From the NCBI GenBank assembly GCA_030426665.1, contig JAUHYD010000015.1:1-64000 (forward strand): a stretch of 64,000 nucleotides of DNA. The letters are read 5' to 3'. This document shows positions 35,691 to 44,321 of this stretch, in pieces. The position numbers and the translations under genes are program-made. The stretch comes from Bacteroidia bacterium (GTDB lineage Bacteria; Bacteroidota; Bacteroidia; Chitinophagales; Chitinophagaceae). A model generated the notes under the pieces. That model had not been told where the DNA came from and did no database searches. It worked only from the letters and a program-made list of their open reading frames with translations. Position 1 is the first letter of the stretch. Each line of letters starts with the position of its first letter.

Positions 35691-35750
35691 TTTGCCGTAG
35701 GTTTACCTACGTGCAACTTCGGTAGTCGGTTTCTGACCGACGACCAATGT
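35691..35750 (-). repeat. Dispersed palindromic repeat, family C copy 4 (inverted)
   Basis: On the minus strand it reads GTCGG-TCAGAAA-CCGAC followed by a segment ending CCTACGGCAA, the same layout as 31184-31269. It marks the right edge of the repeat-rich island, between the XRE gene and the ROK gene. Confidence 0.7.
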
Positions 35751-35758
35751 AATGCAAT

Positions 35759-36703
35759 CTACCACACCAACGCACTTGCCCCAAGCACTGCTGCATCGGC
35801 GTCGGGTAGGGCAGAGGGTAGGATGGATATTTTGTTTTTGTAGATACTCAGCAGATTGGCTTCCATGTGTTGCTGTATATATGGGAGCAGAATATCGCTT
35901 GCCTGTGCCAGTCCGCCAAAGAAAATAATAGCTTGTGGCGTGGTGATGGCCACCATATCAGCAAGTGTCTGTCCGAGTATCTTTCCGGTATATTCAAATA
36001 GTTGTAGTGCAAAGGCATCGCCGTTTAGAGCTGCTTGGTGTATGAGCCGGGCAGTTATGTCTTCCGGAGCAGTGTTGCGGAGTAGCGTGTTATCGGTGCG
36101 CTGTTGCAGCCACTCCCGGGCGGTTGTTACTATGCCCGTTGCGGAGCAGTAAGCTTCTAGGCAGCCGTTGCGTCCGCAGCCGCAGGGTCTGCCGTCTCGT
36201 ACCGCTATCACATGCCCTAGCTCCCCGGCAAAACCGTCGTGTCCGTATATGAGTTTACCATTAGCTACAAAGCCACTACCTACTCCTGTGCCCAGCGTTA
36301 CGAGTATAAAGTCGTTCATGCCCTTGGCTGCGCCATATATCATTTCTCCTGTAGCTGCTGCATTGGCATCATTGGTGAGGGTGCAGGGTAGCAGTAGTGC
36401 ATCACTTATCAGTCTGGCGAGGGGTATTACTCCTTTCCAGGGCAGGTTGGGAGCAAAGGCTATTTCTCCGGTATAGAAGTTGCCATTGGGTGCGCCCACG
36501 CCTATGCCTTGCACATTGCCATAGCCAGTTTCAGATAATATGGGGTGTAGCTGCTCTTTCAGCGCAGCTATATAGTCGTGTATGGTGGCGTGTCCGGTGG
36601 TGGGTAGTCTGCCTCGTGTCAGTATTTCGCCACGGCGGTTTACCAGTCCGTATATAGTATTTGTACCGCCGATATCAATTCCCAGCGCCAGGGTTTGCGT
36701 CAT
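35759..36703 (-). CDS. ROK family sugar kinase (glucokinase-like)
   Basis: ATP-dependent sugar kinase, 314 residues, the usual ROK length. Phosphate-1 motif GIDIGGTNTIYGLV is at residues 8-21, phosphate-2 region VTLGTGVGSGFV, and the ROK zinc cluster GRPCGCGRNGCLEAYCS is complete. Likely substrates are glucose, fructose or N-acetyl-hexosamines; the motifs do not decide. The start overlaps the end of the FucP-type transporter gene by 29 nt, so the pair is translationally coupled: sugar uptake, then phosphorylation. Confidence 0.93.
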   Translation of the reverse strand: MTQTLALGIDIGGTNTIYGLVNRRGEILTRGRLPTTGHATIHDYIAALKEQLHPILSETGYGNVQGIGVGAPNGNFYTGEIAFAPNLPWKGVIPLARLISDALLLPCTLTNDANAAATGEMIYGAAKGMNDFILVTLGTGVGSGFVANGKLIYGHDGFAGELGHVIAVRDGRPCGCGRNGCLEAYCSATGIVTTAREWLQQRTDNTLLRNTAPEDITARLIHQAALNGDAFALQLFEYTGKILGQTLADMVAITTPQAIIFFGGLAQASDILLPYIQQHMEANLLSIYKNKISILPSALPDADAAVLGASALVW

Positions 36704-38105
36704 AGTCTATGCCTTGTTTTTGGAGTATACGTCTTGTGGCAAAACCATACCACGCCAGATAAGCAAACCCTACTACCGGTACCCAATAGGAGGCGTGTAT
36801 GCCTAGGGAGCCATCTGCCAGTTTGCCTTGCAGCGGTGGAATAATTGCTCCGCCTAATATCATCATTATCAGTAGCGAAGAGCCCTGATTGGTGTATTTG
36901 CCGAGTCCCGCAATAGCCAGGTTGAAAATGCAGGGCCACATCACACTGCAAAACAATCCACCGCTAATGAACGAGAACAACGCCACATCGCCGGAGGTAA
37001 ATATACCCGCCACCATAAACGCCATAGCCGCTATACCAAACAGCAGTAGTGTCCGGGATGGTTTCTCCTGTCCGGCGTACTTAACAGCTATAAACAGCAC
37101 GATCCATACCATGTAGATATACAAGTCACTTACATCAGCACCTCGCAATGAGTTGAAAAACAGTATGATAGCAAATACCGCAAATGGTACTACCACCGAT
37201 AGAAGTGCTTTGAGCGTCTGACTGATTTTAAAACTGTTGAGCGAGCTGGTCATACGGCCTATCATCAGGCTGCCCCAGTAGAGTGATATGTATTTATCTA
37301 CCTGTGTATGGTCTATGCCCTTTATGTCTTTGAGTTCCAGCAGCGCTCCGAGGTTGCTGCCAATAGTTACTTCTGTGCCTACGTAGATGAAGATGGCCAG
37401 CATTCCCAGGGTTAGTTGCGGATAACGGAATACACCATTGCCTTTTTCTATCTTTTCATCGTTTTGTATCACCGGCATTTTGACCATAGCAATCAGCAAT
37501 GCCAAACCTAAGAGCACTATTGCCAAACCCACATAGGGTGTTTTCAGGTTTTCGAGGCCCAGCGTTTGTTCTTTGCCGGGGCTTACAATTCCATAGAGCG
37601 CATACGCAAGTAGCACAGGGCCAATGGTAGTGCCGAGGGAGTTGATGCCTCCCGCAAAGTTTAAACGAGAGGAACCATTGGCAGGGTCGCCGAGGTTGAT
37701 AACGAATGGGTTAGCTACTATCTGTAACAGTGCAAATCCAAGTCCGATAATAAATAGTCCGCTTAGGAACAATCCGTACGATGCGCCATTAACTGCAGGT
37801 ATAAACAACAGCGCACCGAGGGCCGAAACGATAAGCCCGATAATCAATCCGTTCTTATATCCGATTTTGTTGAGCGGGTCGCCAAACATACTTGAGAGGA
37901 TGAAATAGATAAGTGAACCTACAAAGTAGGCGACATAAAAGGCGAAGTCCACCAGCTGCGACTGGAACTGGCTCAGCTCAAAGTTCTTCTTGAACATTGG
38001 TATGAGTACGCCATTGGAGGCGGCTACAAAACCCCAGAAGAAAAAGGTAAAAACAATAACTACAAATGCGGTGGTATAGGACGAACGCTGCGGACTATCG
38101 CTCAT
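36675..38105 (-). CDS. FucP/GluP-type sugar MFS transporter
   Basis: Major facilitator superfamily sugar:proton symporter, 476 residues, 12 predicted helices. Features of the fucose/glucose-galactose group are present: an early NGVLIPMFKKNFELSQFQ loop, LQIVANPFVINLGDP in helix 4-5, and SLLIMMILGGAIIPPLQG in the C-terminal half. It is first in a two-gene unit with the ROK kinase, which supports import of an unphosphorylated hexose. Substrate is not settled. Confidence 0.93.
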   Translation of the reverse strand: MSDSPQRSSYTTAFVVIVFTFFFWGFVAASNGVLIPMFKKNFELSQFQSQLVDFAFYVAYFVGSLIYFILSSMFGDPLNKIGYKNGLIIGLIVSALGALLFIPAVNGASYGLFLSGLFIIGLGFALLQIVANPFVINLGDPANGSSRLNFAGGINSLGTTIGPVLLAYALYGIVSPGKEQTLGLENLKTPYVGLAIVLLGLALLIAMVKMPVIQNDEKIEKGNGVFRYPQLTLGMLAIFIYVGTEVTIGSNLGALLELKDIKGIDHTQVDKYISLYWGSLMIGRMTSSLNSFKISQTLKALLSVVVPFAVFAIILFFNSLRGADVSDLYIYMVWIVLFIAVKYAGQEKPSRTLLLFGIAAMAFMVAGIFTSGDVALFSFISGGLFCSVMWPCIFNLAIAGLGKYTNQGSSLLIMMILGGAIIPPLQGKLADGSLGIHASYWVPVVGFAYLAWYGFATRRILQKQGIDYDANPGAGN

Positions 38106-38245
38106 ATCAGTATAATTTCATGGTAAGATAGGGTAAAAGTCAGGAATGAGAAAGAAATAGGATGTTGATTATCTCAATGCCTGACGTTGTTCGCATACCG
38201 ATGCCCGTAAAAGTAAATATTGATTCCGCAAACTAACTGTGCACT

Positions 38246-38641
38246 TTAATGGTCTCCTTCGGTTACCGCCAGCGTGATGGTGTCTGCAATTTGCTCCTTG
38301 ATCCGGAAACCTGTACCTCCCTTAACCCTTTGGAGCACATAATGGTCATATCCTTTTGAATAGAAGTAATACTGGCCGTTCTGTAGGTTGTTGAATGTGG
38401 CGTAGGGCGTGCTATCTACTACGTTGCACACTGCGGAGTCATCATAAATGCCGTCAGTCGGTATATCGGTTGCTCCGTATTTTACATATACCACCATGCT
38501 GTCCAACAGGTTAGATTTTGTATGGTGTTGCGGCAGAATAGTCATAGATGCTTTTCCACCTTTGCCGGGAAGCGGGGTAAAGTCATCGTGTTCGCAACTG
38601 ATCAGCGAGATAGTAAATATGAGTAGTAGAATGCGTTTCAT
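38246..38641 (-). CDS. Hypothetical small lipoprotein
   Basis: Predicted lipoprotein of 131 residues; signal MKRILLLIFTISLIS then lipobox C16. The mature part is a short beta-sandwich-like domain (KASMTILPQHH; SMVVYVKYGATDIP; GQYYFYSKGYDHYV), resembling the small carboxypeptidase-regulatory or transthyretin-like lipoproteins of Bacteroidota, though no family is certain. A good promoter lies upstream and the gene appears monocistronic. Confidence 0.75.
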   Translation of the reverse strand: MKRILLLIFTISLISCEHDDFTPLPGKGGKASMTILPQHHTKSNLLDSMVVYVKYGATDIPTDGIYDDSAVCNVVDSTPYATFNNLQNGQYYFYSKGYDHYVLQRVKGGTGFRIKEQIADTITLAVTEGDH

Positions 38642-38673
38642 AGTTAGTAGTTTATGGTAGCCTGTCAGTTAGT

Positions 38674-38700
38674 CAAATATAATAAAATTTTAGTCGTCAA
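38674..38700 (-). promoter_or_regulatory. Promoter of the small lipoprotein gene
   Basis: On the minus strand: TTG (38700-38698), 16-nt spacer, TATATTTG (38681-38674), 32 nt before the start codon. Confidence 0.5.
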
Positions 38701-38748
38701 CATTCCGGAATCAGCAATGAGTCGGGTGATAGAAGTGTTAACTTCAGT

Positions 38749-39795
38749 TTATTGAGTCGGCTCTGCAAATATCGGATTGGTCAGGAAAGTACTATCGGTA
38801 AGTGTCTCTAAAAAGCTGATTATGTCTTTCTTATCCTGATCAGACATTGCAATGCCACCTATCAGCATTGGGTCTGTAGTAGGGGATACGCTAATACCTG
38901 TGCGGTAGTGCTCCAATACAGCATCCAGCGAAAAGAACCGACCATCATGCATGTAGGGTCTTGTTACGGCTACATTGCGTAGGGACGGGACTTTGAACTT
39001 ATATCTGTCTTCGGGTCTTCTGGTGATGTGAGCGCGTCCGCTGTCATTAACAGCGTTGGGAGTAAGTCCGTTGTTCCGGAAAGAGTAGTCAGAGAATAGT
39101 TGTCCCTTGTGGCATGATTCGCAATGCTGCTTAAACAAATCCATTCCGCGATACTCTGCGTCGGTCAGTTTTGTATTGGGGTCGTTGCGTACATATCGGT
39201 CGTATTTGGAGTCGTCCGAAACCATTGCTGCCATAAACTGCGCTAAAGCCCTGAGCATGCGTTGTGTATTCACGGTTTCATCACCAAATACTTTCTTAAA
39301 ACGAGTCCGGTAGTCCGGGTCAGCGTTTAACCTGTCTATTACCTCCGGCAGTGTCATGTCCATTTCTACATGGTTCTCAATGGGGGCAATTGGTTGGTTT
39401 TCGAGGTGGTTGACACCTCCATCCCAAAAGAATGAGGTTCTCCATGCCGCATTGGCTATGTCGGGAGAATTGCGTGTGCCTAACAATCCGTGAATGCCGT
39501 GGCTTACATCGTGGTCAAGATGTGCGAATGATGCAAACTGCTGATGGCAGCTGCCACATGAAATGGTGTTGTCTCTCGATAGTCTGGTATCGTAAAATAT
39601 CTTTCTGCCAAGTGAGAAACCTTCCGACGAAAGTGGATTGTTTTCGAATGTGTATACCGGTTGTGGCCAGCCGGGTGGTACTTTGAAGTCCACCTGAACA
39701 TAGGTGGCCGGATCAATCGTATCTTTCTTACAACCAACAAGCCATATTAAAGACATTAATGTAATGGCTATGCTTGCGGACAACAACTTTTTCAT
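38749..39795 (-). CDS. Di-haem cytochrome c peroxidase (CcpA/MauG family)
   Basis: Periplasmic lipoprotein peroxidase, 348 residues, lipobox C22. Two c-type haem sites are present: C80-G-S-C83-H84 (peroxidatic, N-terminal) and C225-E-S-C228-H229 (electron transfer). The ALAQFMAAMVS helix and a late M in the RPYMHDGRF segment fit the family. The usual reaction is H2O2 reduction with electrons from a c-type cytochrome; MauG-like oxidation of another substrate cannot be excluded. No accessory gene adjoins it. Confidence 0.95.
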   Translation of the reverse strand: MKKLLSASIAITLMSLIWLVGCKKDTIDPATYVQVDFKVPPGWPQPVYTFENNPLSSEGFSLGRKIFYDTRLSRDNTISCGSCHQQFASFAHLDHDVSHGIHGLLGTRNSPDIANAAWRTSFFWDGGVNHLENQPIAPIENHVEMDMTLPEVIDRLNADPDYRTRFKKVFGDETVNTQRMLRALAQFMAAMVSDDSKYDRYVRNDPNTKLTDAEYRGMDLFKQHCESCHKGQLFSDYSFRNNGLTPNAVNDSGRAHITRRPEDRYKFKVPSLRNVAVTRPYMHDGRFFSLDAVLEHYRTGISVSPTTDPMLIGGIAMSDQDKKDIISFLETLTDSTFLTNPIFAEPTQ

Positions 39796-39892
39796 TTGTA
39801 CCTATCAGACAGTCTTGAGCAGATCCGGTAAATATTGTCGGTTGTCTGCCGATTAAAAATTTAAGTAGAAGTTATAGTTGGTTGGTTTTTTG

Positions 39893-40315
39893 TTATTTAA
39901 CTTGTTCTGCGGCTGTAGCCGGTGCTGTCGCATTTTTGCAAAGTTGCTCTACCTTCCCAAATGCATTCTGTACGGCATTCAGCTGCTTCATAATAGACAC
40001 TCGCTGCTCTGCTCGTACCACAAATGCATTAAGTTTGTCCGTTTCTTTTTCCAATACTTTCATTGCCGCTTTTACGTCATCCTTGTCATACTGCTGTGGA
40101 TAATGACTCAGGGTAACTAATTTACAACTGGCAAGTAGTTGATGAGAACCGGTCTTAACAGGTTCCATGTCGCCATCAACTGCGGGGTCGTACATCTTAT
40201 TCAGCTGAATTTCATACTTGTGCATTTCCGGCCAATTTTCAAACCTTGTTTGTGCTATGGTAGTCGTTGCAGTAAGCATCACGACAAACAGAAATAGAAT
40301 CAAATGTTTTTTCAT
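39893..40315 (-). CDS. Hypothetical exported helical protein
   Basis: Protein of 140 residues with a signal peptide (ends near residue 21, TTTIAQ). The mature part is helical and charged (EIQLNKMYDPAVDGDMEPV; KDDVKAAMKVLEKETDKLNAFVVRAEQRVSIMKQL), like small periplasmic helical-bundle proteins. Function unknown. Confidence 0.7.
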   Translation of the reverse strand: MKKHLILFLFVVMLTATTTIAQTRFENWPEMHKYEIQLNKMYDPAVDGDMEPVKTGSHQLLASCKLVTLSHYPQQYDKDDVKAAMKVLEKETDKLNAFVVRAEQRVSIMKQLNAVQNAFGKVEQLCKNATAPATAAEQVK

Positions 40316-40627
40316 AAATCTATGTTTGCGATTGTGTATTCTCTGATATATGTACCGTCAAACTTGCTTGACAATGTCAGCGGCAGGTAGAGAACGTTCT
40401 CAAAAAGAGATTTAAAATTACGAACAATTTTGATGCTATCGGCAAGGAATTTGTTAAAATGAGCTAGTTCCGCTGTTGGTGTAATTCGGTCACTTTGTGT
40501 ATCGTTCGATAATTGCGATGAATATATCTGCTTTTTAGAAGGTGCAGAACATTTGTTTTGTATTTTTGAACGCAAACAAAAATATAGGTTTTCAGAGGGC
40601 TGTGTCCTTACAATATAGGTTGTATAT
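40316..40627. other. Divergent intergenic region upstream of leuS
   Basis: No supported gene. TATTTTTG at 40561-40568 matches the -7 consensus and could serve leuS, leaving a ~55-nt leader. A minus-strand open frame crosses this region and the leuS start but lacks coding character. Confidence 0.4.
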
Positions 40628-43573
40628 ATGGAATATAATTTTACTGAGATAGAAAAAAAATGGAAACAATATTGGGCCGACAATAAGGTCTATAAGGTAG
40701 CCAACGGTAGTGAAAAGCCAAAGTGTTATGTCCTGGATATGTTTCCGTATCCGAGTGGTGCGGGACTGCATGTGGGACATCCACTTGGCTACATAGCTTC
40801 CGATATATATTCAAGATACAAACGCCTTAAGGGGTATAATGTGTTGCATCCCATGGGGTTTGACGCATTCGGTCTGCCGGCAGAACAGTATGCCATAGAG
40901 ACAGGTCAGCATCCGGCAAAGACAACGGAAGATAACATCAAACGATATAAGGAGCAATTGGACAATATCGGATTTTGCTATGACTGGAGCAGAGAGGTAA
41001 GAACTTCTGATCCGAAATATTACAAGTGGACCCAATGGATATTTCTGCAGCTGTTTGAAAGTTGGTATGACAGAAGTAGCCAAAAGGCAAGACCAATAAG
41101 TGACCTAATTAGCATCTTTGATGCCTCCGGAAATGGAGAACATACCAGTCCCGGCGATGAGCATTTGAGTTTCAATGCAGCTGAATGGCAGCAAATGTCG
41201 TCAAAAGAACAAAGATCGGTTTTAATGACATATCGTATTGCTTATCAAGGTTATGCAGATGTTTGGTGGTGTGAAGCTTTAGGTACTGTCCTGGCAAATG
41301 ACGAGGTGGTAAACGGAGTGTCTGAGCGTGGTGGTCATCCGGTTGAGCGTAAGCGGATGCGCCAATGGTTTTTGAGAATTACGGAATATGCTGAGCGGCT
41401 GTTGAGTGGTCTCGAAGGTTTAGATTGGACGGATGCCATGAAGGAGATGCAGCGCAACTGGATTGGGAAGAGTAGTGGGGCTGTGGTGAAGTTTGGCCTG
41501 TCCAAACAACCCACCTCCCTCTCCTTCGGAGAGGGGCGGGGAGAGGCCTCCATTTCCGTATTCACAACCCGCCCGGACACGATATTTGGTGTTGACTTTA
41601 TGGTGTTAGCTCCGGAACATGAGTTGGTGGATAGCATAACAACAAAAGAACAAGCAGCTAAAATAGAGGAATACAAAAGATATGTAAAAAGCAGGTCTGA
41701 GCGTGAACGGATAAGTGAAGTAAAGCAAGTAACCGGATGCTTTACAGGTAGTTATGTTGTTCATCCATTTACCGGTAAAGAGATCCCGGTATGGATATCA
41801 GAATATGTGTTGGCAGGTTATGGAACGGGTGCCATAATGGCTGTTCCTGCCGGTGATGAAAGGGATAATGCTTTCGCCAAGCATTTTAATATACCTATTA
41901 CCAATATATTTGGCGACCGGTATACGGGAGAGAGCGCCTACAGTGAAAAAGCAGGAACGATAGAGAATAGCGAGTTTCTGTCGGGCATGAAAGTCGCTGA
42001 GGCGATAGAGACGGCAATTGAGGTATTAGAGGAAAAAGGTATAGGAGTACGCAAAGTAAATTATCGTTTGCGTGATGCCGGGTTTAGTCGGCAGCGTTAT
42101 TGGGGAGAACCCTTTCCAATAACTTATGTGGATGAAGTGGCTTATGGGGTTGGAGAAGACGGGTTGCCGGTTGAACTACCGTATGTAGATAGCTATAAGC
42201 CTGGACCCGAGGGGCAAGGGCCGCTTGCCAATATTACTGATTGGGTTAAAATAAAGTTAGATAACACCACACAAGATGTTGACTCGACCTCACCCTCCCC
42301 TTGGGGGAGGGCCGGGGAGGGGCTCCGTGAAACCAACACGATGCCGGGTTACGCAGGAAGTAGTTGGTATTTTCTGCGATACATGGATCCGGGCAATGAC
42401 AATGAGTTTGCTTCAAGGGCAGCGACCGACTACTGGCAACAGGTAGACCTATATGTGGGTGGTACAGAACACGCTGTGGGGCACTTGCTGTATGCTCGTA
42501 TGTGGACAAAGGTGTTGCACGATTTAGGGCATATTGGTTTTGATGAGCCGTTTAAGAAATTGTTGAATCAAGGAATGATACAGGGGAAATCCTATTTCTT
42601 TAAAACTGTTAAGCCCTTAGAAGGAGTGGCGGAAAGCAATAGCAGCTCTTTTATTATTTCAAGTAATAAGAAAAGAGTAGCGTATGAGCAGTTTGCAACG
42701 GAAAAGGCATTTACCGAAAATACATCTTTGAGGCTTAGGTATGGGCAGGAGTATGTCGATACAAACGGGCGGCTTACTTATGATAGTTACCAAAGATACA
42801 TTGGTGAACATGGTGCGCTGCCATTTGAAATACTTTGGGACAAAGAGGGGGGGCAGCAGTTCGTTCAGCTGAAAGAGGAAGTTGAGAAGATGTCCAAGTC
42901 AAAATACAATGTGGTTAATCCTGATGATATTGTCGCTCAGTATGGTGCCGATACGTTCCGGATGTATGAGATGTTTCTCGGTCCTATAGACGTGAGTAAG
43001 CCATGGGATACAAAGGGTATTGAAGGCGTGCATCGTTTTCTGAAGAAGCTTTGGCGATTGTATAGTGATGAAAGTCAAGGAATTGTATTGGTTGACGATG
43101 TGGCAACTGAAGATGAATTGCGGATTGTTCATAAGACGATAAAGAAGATAGGTGAGGATATAGAGCGTTTTTCGTTTAATACGTCCGTAAGCCAGTTAAT
43201 GATTTGTGTGAATGAATTGAGTTCATTGGGTTGCCATAAGCGTGCTGTGTTGGAGCCGTTGGTAATTTTGTTGTCGCCATTTGCACCGCATATTGCTGAG
43301 GAGATATGGCAGGGGTGCCTGAAGCAGGAAGGTTCGGTATTAGATGCGGCATTTCCGGAATACAATGAAGCATACCTAACGGAGAGCAGTATCAAGTACC
43401 CGGTAGCAATCAATGGCAAGAGAAGGGTAGATATGGACTTTGCTGCCGATGCTACTAAGGACGTAATTGAGACGGCAGTGCTTGCCGATGCAACGGTTCA
43501 GAAATGGATGGATGGCAAGCCGATGAGAAAGTTCATTTTTGTGTCGGGTAAAATGATAAATGTTGTAGTGTAA
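40628..43573 (+). CDS. leuS: Leucyl-tRNA synthetase
   Basis: Class Ia synthetase charging tRNA-Leu, 981 residues, long for a bacterial LeuS (~860-930). HIGH is H48VGH51 and KMSKS is K754MSKS758. The CP1 editing domain (FTTRPDTIFG; GTGAIMAVPAGDERD) is complete. Part of the extra length comes from two in-frame insertions of a GC-rich palindromic repeat: one near residue 296-308 just before the editing domain, one near 555-567 just before RETNTMPGYAGSSWYF. Both lie in expected surface loops and the rest of the protein is intact, so it should work. Essential core gene; transcribed alone with a strong terminator. Confidence 0.98.
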   Translation: MEYNFTEIEKKWKQYWADNKVYKVANGSEKPKCYVLDMFPYPSGAGLHVGHPLGYIASDIYSRYKRLKGYNVLHPMGFDAFGLPAEQYAIETGQHPAKTTEDNIKRYKEQLDNIGFCYDWSREVRTSDPKYYKWTQWIFLQLFESWYDRSSQKARPISDLISIFDASGNGEHTSPGDEHLSFNAAEWQQMSSKEQRSVLMTYRIAYQGYADVWWCEALGTVLANDEVVNGVSERGGHPVERKRMRQWFLRITEYAERLLSGLEGLDWTDAMKEMQRNWIGKSSGAVVKFGLSKQPTSLSFGEGRGEASISVFTTRPDTIFGVDFMVLAPEHELVDSITTKEQAAKIEEYKRYVKSRSERERISEVKQVTGCFTGSYVVHPFTGKEIPVWISEYVLAGYGTGAIMAVPAGDERDNAFAKHFNIPITNIFGDRYTGESAYSEKAGTIENSEFLSGMKVAEAIETAIEVLEEKGIGVRKVNYRLRDAGFSRQRYWGEPFPITYVDEVAYGVGEDGLPVELPYVDSYKPGPEGQGPLANITDWVKIKLDNTTQDVDSTSPSPWGRAGEGLRETNTMPGYAGSSWYFLRYMDPGNDNEFASRAATDYWQQVDLYVGGTEHAVGHLLYARMWTKVLHDLGHIGFDEPFKKLLNQGMIQGKSYFFKTVKPLEGVAESNSSSFIISSNKKRVAYEQFATEKAFTENTSLRLRYGQEYVDTNGRLTYDSYQRYIGEHGALPFEILWDKEGGQQFVQLKEEVEKMSKSKYNVVNPDDIVAQYGADTFRMYEMFLGPIDVSKPWDTKGIEGVHRFLKKLWRLYSDESQGIVLVDDVATEDELRIVHKTIKKIGEDIERFSFNTSVSQLMICVNELSSLGCHKRAVLEPLVILLSPFAPHIAEEIWQGCLKQEGSVLDAAFPEYNEAYLTESSIKYPVAINGKRRVDMDFAADATKDVIETAVLADATVQKWMDGKPMRKFIFVSGKMINVVV
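41510..41552 (+). repeat. GC-rich palindromic repeat inside leuS, copy 1
   Basis: CCCTCTCC-TTC-GGAGAGGG (41517-41535) followed by a GCGGGGAGAGGC tail, embedded in frame in leuS and read as PTSLSFGEGRGEA. Base composition differs sharply from the surrounding gene. Confidence 0.85.
42288..42331 (+). repeat. GC-rich palindromic repeat inside leuS, copy 2
   Basis: CCCTCCCC-TTG-GGGGAGGG (42293-42311) followed by a CCGGGGAGGGGCTC tail, in frame in leuS and read as TSPSPWGRAGEGL. It is the same element as copy 1 but read in a different frame relative to the palindrome. Confidence 0.85.
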
Positions 43574-43581
43574 TTACTTAT

Positions 43582-43617
43582 AAAGATAGCAGCCGGCATG
43601 TGCCGGCTGCTATCTTT
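43582..43617. terminator. Bidirectional terminator between leuS and the bifunctional nuclease gene
   Basis: Perfect 17-bp stem AAAGATAGCAGCCGGCA/TGCCGGCTGCTATCTTT with a 2-nt loop, centred between two convergent genes. A/T ends on both sides allow termination in either direction. Confidence 0.85.
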
Positions 43618-43633
43618 CGTGTTCTATGTGTAA

Positions 43634-44239
43634 TTATTTCTTTTTTCTGCTATTTATCTCATCTCTAATGTTGATAGCCCGCACATAATCCTCTTGTTCA
43701 AGGACACTTTGCAAGAGCGCATTCAGTTCGTCCAAGGTCATTTTTTTCATGCTTTGGTCATCAGAACCTGACCCACCACTCACAGGTACATTTTTCGACT
43801 GAGCCGGAGAAGCGGCATCTGTTCCATCGCCTTCAAGGAATAAACCTGCCGTTTCTAATATGTTCTCGTAAGTATATATTTTGCAATTTGCTCTAACTGC
43901 AAGTGCCAAAGCATCAGAAGTACGTGAGTCAATTTCTATCTCTTCTCCATCGCTGTTGCAAACAAGTTTGGCAAAGAACACTCCTTCTTCCAGTTTGTAA
44001 ATAAGGACTTCTGTAAGCTCAATGGCGTAAATATCCATAAAGTTTGCGAACAGGTCGTGTGTGAGCGGTCTGCTGGGTTGCATCTTTTCAAGCGCAACTG
44101 CTATTGCCTGCGCTTCGTACCCGCCAATAACGATTGGCAATCGACGTAATCCGTTTACTTCGCCAAGTACTACAGCATAGGAATGGGTCTGGGTGATACT
44201 GTGAGATAATGCTACGATTTCAAGTTCTACCTTATTCAT
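43634..44239 (-). CDS. Bifunctional nuclease family protein with UVR motif
   Basis: BFN/DUF151 protein, 201 residues. The N-terminal ~135 residues are the bifunctional nuclease domain (LPIVIGGYEAQAIAVALE, DSRTSDALALAVR). A linker follows, then a UvrB/UvrC-type coiled pair at about 165-201 (LNALLQSVLEQEDYVRAINI). BFN proteins were named for RNase/DNase activity in plants; the bacterial role is unclear. BFN-UVR fusions are common in Bacteroidota. The gene is 82 nt downstream of parC on the same strand. Confidence 0.92.
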   Translation of the reverse strand: MNKVELEIVALSHSITQTHSYAVVLGEVNGLRRLPIVIGGYEAQAIAVALEKMQPSRPLTHDLFANFMDIYAIELTEVLIYKLEEGVFFAKLVCNSDGEEIEIDSRTSDALALAVRANCKIYTYENILETAGLFLEGDGTDAASPAQSKNVPVSGGSGSDDQSMKKMTLDELNALLQSVLEQEDYVRAINIRDEINSRKKK

Positions 44240-44321
44240 TGATTTATATACGCTTACAAAGGCTTTTTTTACGGTTGTAAATTATCCTGTGAAGATAATG
44301 AAATTTTAAAAATTATTTCTA

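Noticed and set aside
24743-35760. Integron attC sites
   Set aside because: The repeats have paired stems but I see no consistent RYYYAAC/GTTRRRY ends, and no integrase gene is in the window. Kept only as a broader cassette-like hypothesis.
40312-40683. 123-codon open frame overlapping the leuS start on the minus strand
   Set aside because: Overlaps leuS and the presumed promoter; no signal, motif or conserved pattern.
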